From Methylotenera_A sp031379885 (GTDB lineage: Bacteria > Pseudomonadota > Gammaproteobacteria > Burkholderiales > Methylophilaceae): a DNA stretch of 64,000 nucleotides. Made by a program: the position numbers and the translations under genes. Below are positions 16,124-24,823 of the stretch, one piece after another. How positions within the stretch are numbered: position 1 is the first letter of the stretch; every line of letters starts with the position of its first letter. Where the stretch lies: assembly GCA_031379885.1 (NCBI GenBank), contig JANNFN010000181.1, positions 3,262 to 67,261 of the forward strand. The letters are read 5' to 3'. The notes beneath the pieces are model-generated. The model was not told the DNA's origin. It did not search any database and saw nothing but the letters and a program-made list of their open reading frames with translations.

Positions 16124-17539
16124 ATGAGTGCATATAGTTATAGTGTTGGTGTGCAGACTTTTCAGTTTGCTGATTTAAAGGGCGTGCTCGCCAAGGCAAC
16201 GCCTGCGCGCTCTGGCGACTACTTATCAGGTGTTGCAGCTGACACTTATGCAGAACGCATGGCTGCTAGAATGTGTTTGGCGGAGATTCCGCTCAAGCGC
16301 TTTCTCGAAGAACTCATCATTCCCTATGAAACCGATGAAGTCACGCGACTGATTGTTGATACGCATGATAAGGTAGCGTTTGCGGAGATAAGCCATTTAA
16401 CTGTGGGTGATTTTCGTGATTGGTTGCTTTCAGATATTGCTGATTCGGCTACTTTAAAGCGCGTTTCTACAGGCATTACGCCTGAAATGGCCGCGGCGGT
16501 GAGCAAGCTCATGCGTAACCAAGATTTGATTTTGGTCGCTAAAAAATGCCACGTCATTACATCGTTTCGCAATACTATCGGCCTGCCAGGCCATATTTCA
16601 GTGCGCTTACAACCTAATCATCCGACTGATGACATGCGCGGCATAGCGGCCTCGATGCTCGATGGTTTACTGTATGGCGCGGGTGATGCGGTGATTGGCA
16701 TTAACCCTGCAACTGATAGTTTGCCAGCGTTGATGGATTTGTATTATTTGGTGGATGAAGTGATCAATCAATACGAAATCCCCACGCAGTCGTGCATTCT
16801 CACGCACGTTACCAACCAAATTCAGTTGATTGAAAAAGGTGCACCAGTAGACTTAGTATTTCAATCGATTGCAGGCACCGAAAAAGCCAATAAAAGTTTC
16901 GGCATTGATATTGCTTTACTTAGAGAGGCGCAATCAGCCGCGCTTTCATTAAACCGGGGAACAGTTAAGAATGAATCAGGTGAGCATAACGTGATGTATT
17001 TCGAGACTGGTCAAGGTTCTGCACTTTCCGCGAATGCCAACTTTGGGGTGGATCAACAAACCTGCGAAGCGCGTGCTTACGCGGTTGCGCGGCATTTATC
17101 GCCGCTATTAACAAATACAGTCGTTGGTTTTATTGGGCCTGAATATTTGTATGATGGTAAACAGATTATACGTGCTGGGCTAGAAGACCACTTTTGCGGC
17201 AAACTATTAGGCGTTCCGCTAGGTTGTGATGTTTGTTACACCAACCACGCCGAAGCTGACCAAGATGACATGGACACCTTGATGACGCTACTCGCTACGG
17301 CAGGGCTGACATTTATTATGGGAATCCCTGGTGCGGATGACATTATGCTTAATTACCAAACCACTTCGTTTCACGATGCGTTATATTTGCGCAAGGTGCT
17401 TGGCCTGAAGGCTGCGCCAGAGTTTGAAGTGTGGCTTAAAAAAATGCATATTATGGATGCTAATGGACAAGTACAACCAATCACTAATGTGCATCACATG
17501 TTGCAGAATATGCCGAAACATTTATTAAGCGCTGCATAA
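16124..17539 (+). CDS. eutB: Ethanolamine ammonia-lyase large subunit
   Basis: A 471-residue protein matching EutB over the usual full length, with the blocks PARSGDYLSG, GLPGHISVRLQPNHPTDD and ETGQGSALSAN. EutBC cleaves ethanolamine to acetaldehyde and ammonia using adenosylcobalamin; EutB carries the substrate site. eutC follows after 3 bases. No aldehyde dehydrogenase or microcompartment gene lies nearby, so the pair may serve nitrogen supply rather than carbon use (inference). It is divergent from the ykkC-led permease operon, whose permeases could import ethanolamine. Confidence 0.96.
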   Translation: MSAYSYSVGVQTFQFADLKGVLAKATPARSGDYLSGVAADTYAERMAARMCLAEIPLKRFLEELIIPYETDEVTRLIVDTHDKVAFAEISHLTVGDFRDWLLSDIADSATLKRVSTGITPEMAAAVSKLMRNQDLILVAKKCHVITSFRNTIGLPGHISVRLQPNHPTDDMRGIAASMLDGLLYGAGDAVIGINPATDSLPALMDLYYLVDEVINQYEIPTQSCILTHVTNQIQLIEKGAPVDLVFQSIAGTEKANKSFGIDIALLREAQSAALSLNRGTVKNESGEHNVMYFETGQGSALSANANFGVDQQTCEARAYAVARHLSPLLTNTVVGFIGPEYLYDGKQIIRAGLEDHFCGKLLGVPLGCDVCYTNHAEADQDDMDTLMTLLATAGLTFIMGIPGADDIMLNYQTTSFHDALYLRKVLGLKAAPEFEVWLKKMHIMDANGQVQPITNVHHMLQNMPKHLLSAA

Positions 17540-17542
17540 ATT

Positions 17543-18328
17543 ATGGCTGATAAACCAAACGACATTACTAAAATTGACCCATGGCAACAGCTAAAAAGCT
17601 TCACGCGCGCGCGCATCGCCATTGGCCGCGTTGGCAGCAGTTTGCCAACTAAAGAAGTGCTGGATTTTGGTTTAAGCCACGCTATGGCACGCGATGCGGT
17701 GCACTTGGCGCTAGATATAGAGGCATTGGAAGTGGACATCAAAAACCATGATTTTTCTACCATGCGCGCCAAAAGCATGGCGCCAGACCGTGCCAGCTAT
17801 CTATTGCGTCCCGATTGGGGACGTCGGCTACATGAACAAAGTCTGTCGAATTTACAAAATCTACATCAAGCTAAACCTATTGATTTTTTAATTGTAGTTG
17901 GCGATGGCTTATCGTCACTTGCTGTTGCTCGACATGTAGCGCCACTGCTGGCAGAGATGCGTAACCACTTACCTAGTGATTGGCACACAGGCCACGTGGT
18001 TATTGCCTCGCACGCGCGCCTGGCGATAGGGGATGAAATAGGACAAGCCTTGAATGCACGTATGGTTGCCATGCTTATCGGCGAGCGTCCTGGTTTGAGT
18101 TCGCCCGATAGTTTGGGCATTTATCTTACTTATAATCCTAAAGCGGGTTTAAGTGATGCAGATCGTAATTGCATCTCCAACGTGCGCCCAGAAGGTTTGA
18201 AGTACGCGGCTGCAGCAAAAAAATTAGTTTGGTTGGCGAAAGAAGCTATGCGCTTAAAAGTAACAGGTGTTGCGCTAAAAGATGAAAGTGATGTACAGGA
18301 AATTGGCGCGCAAACCAAGCTAACTTAG
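17543..18328 (+). CDS. eutC: Ethanolamine ammonia-lyase small subunit
   Basis: A 261-residue protein with EutC hallmarks: RARIAIGRVGSSLPTKEVLDF near the N-terminus (here from residue 17), RPDWGRRL, FLIVVGDGLSSLAVARH and ERPGLSSPDSLGIYLTYNP in adjacent stretches. It completes the cobalamin-binding active enzyme with EutB. It is translated 3 bases downstream of eutB and overlaps the end of the convergent MFS gene by 4 bases. Confidence 0.96.
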   Translation: MADKPNDITKIDPWQQLKSFTRARIAIGRVGSSLPTKEVLDFGLSHAMARDAVHLALDIEALEVDIKNHDFSTMRAKSMAPDRASYLLRPDWGRRLHEQSLSNLQNLHQAKPIDFLIVVGDGLSSLAVARHVAPLLAEMRNHLPSDWHTGHVVIASHARLAIGDEIGQALNARMVAMLIGERPGLSSPDSLGIYLTYNPKAGLSDADRNCISNVRPEGLKYAAAAKKLVWLAKEAMRLKVTGVALKDESDVQEIGAQTKLT

Positions 18329-19548
18329 TGTAATTGATGTAATTCCAAATTTCGTAATTTTGGTGCCAGTTTAGCGGTAATCCCCACTACAGTCAGCGTC
18401 ATTAATCCGCCAAATATTACCGATGGCACCAATCCCATTATGCGTGCAGTTAAGCCAGATTCAAACGCACCCAACTCATTCGACGAACCGATGAAAACGC
18501 CGTTAATGGCCGTTATTCGCCCGCGCATGGCATCTGGTGTGGCGAGTTGTAAGATGGTTTGCCGCAATACTACAGATATACCGTCGCAAATTCCAGAAAG
18601 AAATAACAAGACTGCAGCCAGCCAAAAATAGGTGGTGAGTGCAAAACCGATGATACAAATTCCAAACCCAGCAACAGCACACATTAGCCAACGGCCAGCA
18701 TTTAAATTGATGGGGTGATGTGTGAGCCATAAGCCAGTAATAATCGCGCCTGTACCCGGTGTTGCGCGTAAAATGCCTAAGCCTTCAGGGCCATAATGGT
18801 AAACATCTTGAATAAACGCAGGCAACATAGAAACGGCGCCGCCAAATAACACAGCAAACATATCTAAAGACAGTGCGCCCAGCACGATTTGGTTACTAAA
18901 AACAAAGTGTAAGCCCTGTGCAATGCCAGTAAATACTGAGGTTTTTTCTGATACTTTAGGTTCTTTTATCTTAATTGAAAACATGATAAGTGCAGCTCCC
19001 AAACATAGCAAAGTTGCAATTTCGTAAGCAATCACTTTGCTGGCAAACCCCACCAGCAATCCCCCTAAAACGGGCCCAAGCACTAAACCTACCTGAAAAA
19101 CAGAGCTGCCAATGCCTGTCGCTTTGGCAAAATGCTCTCGCGGAATAATGATGGCAAACAGCGTGGTGTAACTAGGCGCTATAAAGGCACGGGCAATACC
19201 TGTGAAAGCGATAGAGCCATAAATCCATAAACTCGCATTGCCCTCTACCCAACCCATAGCAATTGCGCTAAGGGTGATGGCGTTAATCAACAAAAGTATA
19301 GCGGCTAGTATGCCAAAAAAGCGGCGCGAGCAATAATGATCTACAGCATGGCCAGCAAACAGCGCACATGCAAAATACGGAATTACTTCTGCTAAGCCGA
19401 TTAAGCCAAGTGCAAGGGTATCGTGGGTAATCTCATAAATATGCCAGCCAACGGTCACCGCCATGATTTGATAAGCCAACACAATTTGGACGCGGAATGC
19501 CAATAACCTTAGAAAAGCGCGGTTGTGATAAGTAAAAATTTGGTTCAT
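18325..19548 (-). CDS. MFS exporter, EntS-like
   Basis: A 407-residue major facilitator protein with about 12 membrane helices. It resembles the MFS_3/EntS branch of exporters, with FRVQIVLAYQIMAVTVGWHIYEIT at the N-terminus (split here as FRVQIVLAYQ and VTVGWHIYEIT) and GPVLGGLLVGF in helix 5. The substrate cannot be told. It follows the AlkA-like gene after 3 bases on the same strand, so the two are cotranscribed. Confidence 0.82.
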   Translation of the reverse strand: MNQIFTYHNRAFLRLLAFRVQIVLAYQIMAVTVGWHIYEITHDTLALGLIGLAEVIPYFACALFAGHAVDHYCSRRFFGILAAILLLINAITLSAIAMGWVEGNASLWIYGSIAFTGIARAFIAPSYTTLFAIIIPREHFAKATGIGSSVFQVGLVLGPVLGGLLVGFASKVIAYEIATLLCLGAALIMFSIKIKEPKVSEKTSVFTGIAQGLHFVFSNQIVLGALSLDMFAVLFGGAVSMLPAFIQDVYHYGPEGLGILRATPGTGAIITGLWLTHHPINLNAGRWLMCAVAGFGICIIGFALTTYFWLAAVLLFLSGICDGISVVLRQTILQLATPDAMRGRITAINGVFIGSSNELGAFESGLTARIMGLVPSVIFGGLMTLTVVGITAKLAPKLRNLELHQLH

Positions 19549-19551
19549 AAA

Positions 19552-20166
19552 CTATTTTGGCACACGCCACAGGTACCAACTAGCAACGGTGCGGTGCGGC
19601 GACCATAATTGACCGATTTCAGCCATTTGTTTGCGGCTTGGCGCAATTTCTAGTTTTTTAAGGCGCTTGTAGCCTTCTACTACGGCAAAATCATCAACAG
19701 GCAAAATATCCATGCGCTCTAGAGTAAACATCAGCATCATTTCCACCGTCCACTGACCAATCCCTTTAAGAGTGACCAAGCGTTTAATAAGCTCAGTGTC
19801 GCTCATGCTTTCTGAATCAGTGCGCGATGGTACTAGTCCAGTAATAGCACCATTCGCAAGGCCTTGAATGGTCTCGATTTTTCTGCCAGAAAATCCGCAA
19901 GCGCGTAAATCGTCAAACTGTGCGTGTATTAAAGCTTCTGGCGCTGGGAATCCGCCAAAATGGTTTTTGAATCTAGCAAAAATTGCATCACCTGCTTTGC
20001 CGTGCAATTGCTGATAAGCCACCGCCTGCACTAAAGCTTGATAAGGGTTAAGTGTAGGTTCGGCTTCTAACGCCAGCGTGCAGGCGCCCACCGTGTTAAT
20101 TAGTTGTGCCCAATCGCTATCAATTCTGCTTAAAAACTTGGTAGCTTGCTCATATTTCGTATTCAT
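19552..20166 (-). CDS. DNA-3-methyladenine glycosylase, AlkA-type
   Basis: A protein of about 204 residues of the HhH-GPD superfamily. The helix-hairpin-helix is at LKGIGQWTVEMMLMF (residues about 133-147) and the catalytic Asp is Asp159 in LPVDDFAVV. It lacks the N-terminal domain of E. coli AlkA, as many short bacterial and yeast Mag1-like enzymes do. It removes alkylated bases to start base excision repair. The frame is open to a TTG at 20184, but the ATG at 20166 gives the usual start. It is divergent from ada-alkB, an alkylation-repair cluster. Confidence 0.9.
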   Translation of the reverse strand: MNTKYEQATKFLSRIDSDWAQLINTVGACTLALEAEPTLNPYQALVQAVAYQQLHGKAGDAIFARFKNHFGGFPAPEALIHAQFDDLRACGFSGRKIETIQGLANGAITGLVPSRTDSESMSDTELIKRLVTLKGIGQWTVEMMLMFTLERMDILPVDDFAVVEGYKRLKKLEIAPSRKQMAEIGQLWSPHRTVASWYLWRVPK

Positions 20167-20206
20167 TGGTTTGATTATAAACAAAAGATCTTAAAATCAA
20201 AGTACG

Positions 20207-20219
20207 AATTCAAAAGCAA
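20207..20219 (+). promoter_or_regulatory. Ada box upstream of ada
   Basis: The sequence AAT-TCAAAA-GCAA fits the Ada box pattern AAT, six bases, GCAA known from E. coli ada, whose box is AATTAAAGCGCAA. It lies 63 bases before the ada ATG, consistent with positive autoregulation by methylated Ada. Confidence 0.55.
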
Positions 20220-20281
20220 GAGTCGGAGTGTGCGATATCGTAAACGCGAGTAAATTGCTATTATTCACATAGGAAATCGCA

Positions 20282-21358
20282 ATGAGCATTCAAGTTAAAA
20301 GCGTTAAAGCATCAGCAATCGAAAACGATCCGCGTTGGGCACAGGTACGAGCGCGCGATAAGTCGCAAGCTAGCATATTTTATTATTCCGTGAACACCAC
20401 GGGCGTGTATTGCAAGCCATCTTGTGCTGCACGTCTTGCACGACCAGAGCATGTGGCATTTTATAGCAGTTGTGAAGAGGCTGAACGTGCAGGATTTCGC
20501 CCTTGTAAACGCTGTAAGCCAGGACAGCCAGATTTGGCAGAAACACACTCAAAAATGGTGATAGAAATTTGTCATTTAATTGAAAATTCGGATCAAATAA
20601 TTAACTTGGAAACTTTGGCGAATAAGGCAGGACTAAGTGTCTATCATTTTCATCGTGTGTTCAAAGCTATTACTGGGCTTACGCCTAAAGCTTATTCAGT
20701 TGCGCATCAAGCAAAAAAAGTACGTAACGAATTGAGTAAAAATACAACAGTGACAGAGGCTATTTTTGAGGCTGGGTATAATTCTAATAGTCGTTTTTAT
20801 GAGAAATCAACGCAGTTGTTGGGCATGACACCTTCGAGTTACAAGGCTGGTGGCGCTAATGCCCTTATACGCTTTGCAATTGGTGAATGCTCGCTAGGTG
20901 CAATTTTAGTGGCAAACAGTGAGCGTGGCGTTTGCGCAATATTTTTAGGCGAAAATCCTGAAAAATTAGTGCAAGATTTACAAGATATGTTTCCACGCGC
21001 GCAGCTAATAGGTGCTGATCGTGATTATGAAGCGCTCATTGCCAAGGTTATAGGTTTTATCGAAGCGCCTTCTTTAGGTTTAGATTTACCTTTGGATGTG
21101 CGTGGAACGGCCTTTCAACAACGCATATGGAAAGCGTTGCAAAAAATTCCAGCAGGCACTACTGTAAGCTATACCGATATTGCGCAGCTTATTGGTTCGC
21201 CCAAATCATCTCGTGCTGTTGCGAGTGCTTGTGCGGCGAATAAAATTGCTGTTGCAATTCCGTGTCATCGAGTGGTACGTAATGATGGCGCTCTTTCAGG
21301 TTATCGCTGGGGCGTAGATCGAAAACGGATGCTATTGGAAATGGAAGCTAAAACCTAA
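20282..21358 (+). CDS. ada: Bifunctional transcriptional activator / DNA repair methyltransferase Ada
   Basis: A 358-residue protein with the three Ada parts. The N-terminal zinc domain has Cys44, Cys48, Cys75 and Cys78, spaced exactly as in E. coli; the first accepts methyl groups from phosphotriesters. An AraC-type helix-turn-helix domain spans about residues 90-185. The C-terminal O6-methylguanine methyltransferase has the active PCHRVV motif with Cys328. It repairs alkylated DNA and activates its own and partner genes once methylated. alkB starts at the next base after its stop, as in the E. coli ada-alkB operon, and a probable Ada box lies upstream. Confidence 0.96.
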   Translation: MSIQVKSVKASAIENDPRWAQVRARDKSQASIFYYSVNTTGVYCKPSCAARLARPEHVAFYSSCEEAERAGFRPCKRCKPGQPDLAETHSKMVIEICHLIENSDQIINLETLANKAGLSVYHFHRVFKAITGLTPKAYSVAHQAKKVRNELSKNTTVTEAIFEAGYNSNSRFYEKSTQLLGMTPSSYKAGGANALIRFAIGECSLGAILVANSERGVCAIFLGENPEKLVQDLQDMFPRAQLIGADRDYEALIAKVIGFIEAPSLGLDLPLDVRGTAFQQRIWKALQKIPAGTTVSYTDIAQLIGSPKSSRAVASACAANKIAVAIPCHRVVRNDGALSGYRWGVDRKRMLLEMEAKT

Positions 21359-21997
21359 ATGGATTTGTTTGAGAATATTCAACCTAACAAGTTAGAAATT
21401 GATAAAGATGCTTACTTTCTGTCAGGTTATGCACTAATCAATGAAAAAGCACTCATGATTGGTTTGCAGGAGATTTTAAATCAAGCGCCGCCGCGCCATA
21501 TGATGACAAAAATGGGTTTTTACACTTCAGCCGAGATGACTAATTGTGGTCAGCTGGGTTGGATTTCAGACAGCAAAGGCTATCGTTATGATGCATTAGA
21601 TCCACAAACGGGAAAGCTTTGGCCTACAATGCCAATCAGTTTTTTAAAGCTAGCACAGAATGCGGCGATTGAAGCTGGTTTTGGTGATTTTAAGCCCGAT
21701 GCTTGCTTAGTTAATCAATACAAAGTGGGTGCGAGTATGGGTTTGCACCAAGATAAAAACGAGCTAGATTTTACCCAGCCCATAGTCAGTGTTTCGCTCG
21801 GCATTCCCGCCACTTTTCAGTTTGGCGGCTTAAGTCGTAGCGATAAACCGATCAAAATCCAGTTAACGCATGGCGATATTGTGGTTTGGGGCAAAGAAGC
21901 GCGCTTAAAATATCACGGAATCATGCCTCTGAAGCCCAATATCCATGCGGTGCTCGGACCATATCGTTATAACCTGACTTTTAGAAAAGCGGGTTAG
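21359..21997 (+). CDS. alkB: DNA oxidative demethylase AlkB
   Basis: A 212-residue Fe(II)/2-oxoglutarate dioxygenase. Metal ligands are His130 and Asp132 in LHQDKNE and His186 in KYHGI; the 2-oxoglutarate-binding RYNLTFR motif is at 203-209. It reverses 1-methyladenine and 3-methylcytosine damage by oxidation. Its ATG directly follows the ada stop codon, so translation is coupled. Confidence 0.96.
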   Translation: MDLFENIQPNKLEIDKDAYFLSGYALINEKALMIGLQEILNQAPPRHMMTKMGFYTSAEMTNCGQLGWISDSKGYRYDALDPQTGKLWPTMPISFLKLAQNAAIEAGFGDFKPDACLVNQYKVGASMGLHQDKNELDFTQPIVSVSLGIPATFQFGGLSRSDKPIKIQLTHGDIVVWGKEARLKYHGIMPLKPNIHAVLGPYRYNLTFRKAG

Positions 21998-22012
21998 AAA
22001 TTGTGCGTAAAG

Positions 22013-22336
22013 TTAGCCTTTAAACTTTGCAATAATTCGCCTGTACGCTTGGCTTAAGGCGTTGCCATCTAGCTGATAATGTTTATGTAGCGCTTGTTTT
22101 ACTTCCCAGTTCGCAGTCATGCCTGCAGGAAAAGTCAATAAATCTCCTTTGCCAAAACTAATAGGCGCGCCACCTATGGGTGTAATGACGCATTCACCTT
22201 CTAAAATATAAGCGACTTCTTGCTCATGAAAAGTCCAAGGGAAAACGGAAACTTCTTTTTGCCAGGTAGGCCATTTACTCACGCCTAACGACTCGAGATG
22301 ACTTTGAGTGGGATTCTTTTCGATGGTGATTTGCAT
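22013..22336 (-). CDS. Cupin domain protein
   Basis: A 107-residue single cupin of the small Cupin_3 type. The barrel motifs are FHEQEVAYILEGECVI and FGKGDLLTFPAGM. Such proteins are often annotated as enzyme-like cupins related to ureidoglycine aminohydrolase, but the reaction of this short version is unknown. It is convergent with alkB and divergent from the Sua5 gene. Confidence 0.8.
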   Translation of the reverse strand: MQITIEKNPTQSHLESLGVSKWPTWQKEVSVFPWTFHEQEVAYILEGECVITPIGGAPISFGKGDLLTFPAGMTANWEVKQALHKHYQLDGNALSQAYRRIIAKFKG

Positions 22337-22417
22337 GTGTGTCCTTTAATAAAGCGTGTATTTTAGCTTATGGCAGCCTTCGGTAGTAAAATGTCATTTT
22401 GTGTTAAAAAGTAAACG

Positions 22418-23353
22418 ATGCGCGTTAACATACAACAGGCGATTGCCAAATTAAAAAATGGTGAAGTGGTGGCGATTCCCACAGAAACGGTTTATGGCTT
22501 GGCGGCGGATGCGACTAATGACGAAGCTTTGCGTCAAATTTATGCGATTAAACAACGCCCTGCCGATAATCCATTGATTGTGCATATTGCCGATTTAACT
22601 CAAGTGAATGATTGGGCGGCTGATTTTTCACCGCTTGCGCAAAAACTAGCGCAAACGTTTTGGCCAGGGCCTTTTACGCTGGTACTGCCAGCTAAGGAGA
22701 GTGTTTCAACAATTGTGCGCGGCAATCAGCCAACTGTGGCGTTGCGTATACCACGTCACGCTTTAACTTTGCAGTTGCTTAGAGAGAGTGGCTTGGCACT
22801 AGCCGCGCCATCTGCCAACAAGTTTACGCAATTAAGCCCTACCACTGCGGCCCATGTTGAAGCGGGTTTGGGTAAAGACATTGCTGTGCTAGACGGCGGC
22901 GCATGCAAAGTGGGTATCGAGTCAACGATTGTGAGTGTTCAAGGCGATGATTGGCAGTTGCTGCGTTTAGGAATGGTCTCAGAGGCTAGTATTGAAGCGA
23001 TTGCTGGCAGGCCTGCTTTAAAAAATCAACTCAACTTACCAAAAGCGCCTGGCCAGCATTTGCTACATTATTCACCTAAAACGCCTATTAAGTTATTTGC
23101 GACGCGTAGTGCACTGGTTAATTTTGCTAAAACTTCACAAAAAAGCAGTGTAGCGTTGTTGATTGGTGAGGGCTCTGCGCCAGTATGTAAGTCTATAAAT
23201 CTGCCTAATCAGGCAGCACATGTGGCTGAACAGCTATATAGCGCCCTACATACTATGGATGCCTTTAATGTAGAGCAGTTACTAGTAGAAACGCCACCAA
23301 ATGCGCCAGAGTGGCTAGCGATTTTGGATAGATTAGCGCGTGCCGCGCACTAA
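22418..23353 (+). CDS. L-threonylcarbamoyladenylate synthase (Sua5 type)
   Basis: A 311-residue two-domain protein. The YrdC domain (about 1-190) has IPTETVYGLAADAT, KQRPADNPLIVH and STIVSVQ. A C-terminal Sua5 domain follows, with the linker APGQHLLHYSPKTPI. It makes threonylcarbamoyl-AMP for the t6A modification of tRNAs reading ANN codons. The length fits Sua5 rather than the short TsaC. Confidence 0.93.
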   Translation: MRVNIQQAIAKLKNGEVVAIPTETVYGLAADATNDEALRQIYAIKQRPADNPLIVHIADLTQVNDWAADFSPLAQKLAQTFWPGPFTLVLPAKESVSTIVRGNQPTVALRIPRHALTLQLLRESGLALAAPSANKFTQLSPTTAAHVEAGLGKDIAVLDGGACKVGIESTIVSVQGDDWQLLRLGMVSEASIEAIAGRPALKNQLNLPKAPGQHLLHYSPKTPIKLFATRSALVNFAKTSQKSSVALLIGEGSAPVCKSINLPNQAAHVAEQLYSALHTMDAFNVEQLLVETPPNAPEWLAILDRLARAAH

Positions 23354-23436
23354 AAAGAGCACTTGTTTTTATGCTAAAAAAGGCGTAGTTTAATCGTTCC
23401 TGCTTAGCAGTATTAAGTGGCAAAAATGGGTAAATT

Positions 23437-23658
23437 ATGCCAGACAATAAATACGGATTAGGAAGCGCCAAAGTAGCAACTGAGCATCATGAGTCGCATC
23501 ATAAAACTGCGGCCACACAGCCTATTCATTGCAAGTTTTGCAATAGTACCAATTTGACTTTAAGTCCAACCATGCATGACCATCGTTGTAATGATTGTGG
23601 CGAGTGGCAAAACGACGTTCCGCAGGGTTATTCAACAGGCAGAAGTAGCGACTACTAA
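23437..23658 (+). CDS. Small zinc-ribbon protein
   Basis: A 73-residue protein with four Cys in a zinc-ribbon arrangement (Cys32-x2-Cys35 and Cys51-x2-Cys54) and several His near the N-terminus. No other domain is present and the role is unknown. Its end overlaps the end of the convergent protease gene by 27 bases. Confidence 0.7.
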   Translation: MPDNKYGLGSAKVATEHHESHHKTAATQPIHCKFCNSTNLTLSPTMHDHRCNDCGEWQNDVPQGYSTGRSSDY

Positions 23659-24672
23659 GTCGCAACCAGTTTTGCTTAGTTTTAGCGCTTCGTTGAACTC
23701 CTCATCCAGCTCGCTATCAATGGCTTTTAGTGCGACACGTGTTTTTTCTACGTCATCAGTTTTACCTGCACGATTTGCTACAAGCCCCAACTCAATTAGC
23801 GTTGCAACATGCTGAGGATGTAGGCTTAACACTTTTTGAAAGTATTGATTGGCTTTTGTTAAATCACCTAGTTTCTCTTCGGCTACTCCCGCATAAAATA
23901 AGGCTTCTGGGCTAGTTGACTCTTTAGCAATCCATTCCTGCGCCACTATCTTTAGATCAACCCACTTCTCGTTTTGATATGGCAGTACTACACGCATAAA
24001 AAATGGTCGTAGTAGCTCTGGTGCATCCCAAAATGGAACTTCATCGGTTTTAAGTGATGCTGTCTCTGGCGCGTCTAATAGTGCTTTTACCCACTTCACT
24101 GGCACATTATAAAAAAACGCGCCGTGTCCAGGGCTTTTGAAAGTGCTAATAGCAATTAGCTTGCCTTCAGAATCAAACACTGGGCTACCACTAGCACCCA
24201 TTACGAATGAGGCATCGGTACGTACTACTTGGCTGTCATCCAGTGAATATAAGGCTTTAATTTTACCTGTTGTAGATTGCGGTTTGGGTGGTCCACCAGG
24301 AAAACCGATTGAAAATATCGCTTGCTCGTATTTTAAATTTTCAGAATCACCTAAGTCTACTGGTTTTAAGTCTAAATATTGAAAGCGTAAAACACACAGA
24401 TCATGCTTCCAATCGGCTTTCATGGCATCGGGTATAAAACTTTCGCCAAATTTGGTAATTTTAACGCCAGTAGCGTTAGCGAGCACATGGCAATTTGTTG
24501 CAACTAAATCCTTACCTACCACCACGCCCGTACCCACACCATGGCCGCCAGATTTAGTTGCCACATGCACCTTGACGACAGAAGCTTTAAGTTTGTAAGC
24601 AAGCTCGGTCACAGTTTCAGCCGTTGAGCCATGAGCAAATATGAGCCCTAGGATGGTCAGTAATATACGCAT
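23632..24672 (-). CDS. Secreted trypsin-like serine protease with TPR region (third paralogue)
   Basis: A 346-residue protein with a signal peptide (1-18), the triad His62 (TNCHVL), Asp91 (WKHDLC) and Ser161 (GASGSP), and TPR-like repeats in the last 120 residues (EALFYAGVAEEKLGDLTKAN). It is closely related to the two proteases at 1303-2328 and 2962-4020 and shares their KSGGHG and ADWKHDLC blocks with the second. The start at 24672 begins the signal peptide; a longer frame to 24708 is not needed. A CRP-type palindrome lies 92 bases upstream, shared with the divergent hydrolase gene. Confidence 0.85.
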   Translation of the reverse strand: MRILLTILGLIFAHGSTAETVTELAYKLKASVVKVHVATKSGGHGVGTGVVVGKDLVATNCHVLANATGVKITKFGESFIPDAMKADWKHDLCVLRFQYLDLKPVDLGDSENLKYEQAIFSIGFPGGPPKPQSTTGKIKALYSLDDSQVVRTDASFVMGASGSPVFDSEGKLIAISTFKSPGHGAFFYNVPVKWVKALLDAPETASLKTDEVPFWDAPELLRPFFMRVVLPYQNEKWVDLKIVAQEWIAKESTSPEALFYAGVAEEKLGDLTKANQYFQKVLSLHPQHVATLIELGLVANRAGKTDDVEKTRVALKAIDSELDEEFNEALKLSKTGCDLVVATSAC

Positions 24673-24763
24673 ATAAAGGCTCTCTTTGTTTAAAGTGCGA
24701 AAACTCAATATAAAATAGTTATTTCAACCAAATAGTATACTGCCAAAATTAATTGATATTGTG

Positions 24764-24779
24764 TGTGACAACGCTCACA
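24764..24779. promoter_or_regulatory. CRP/FNR-type palindrome
   Basis: TGTGA-CAACGC-TCACA is a perfect match to the CRP half sites with the standard 6-base spacer. It lies between the divergent protease (start 24672) and dienelactone hydrolase (start 24824) genes, 45 bases before the latter. Which CRP/FNR-family protein binds is unknown. Confidence 0.6.
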
Positions 24780-24823
24780 AAGCTAGTAAAATAACGTTTT
24801 TAAAATAAAAATTTCTTGTCTTT

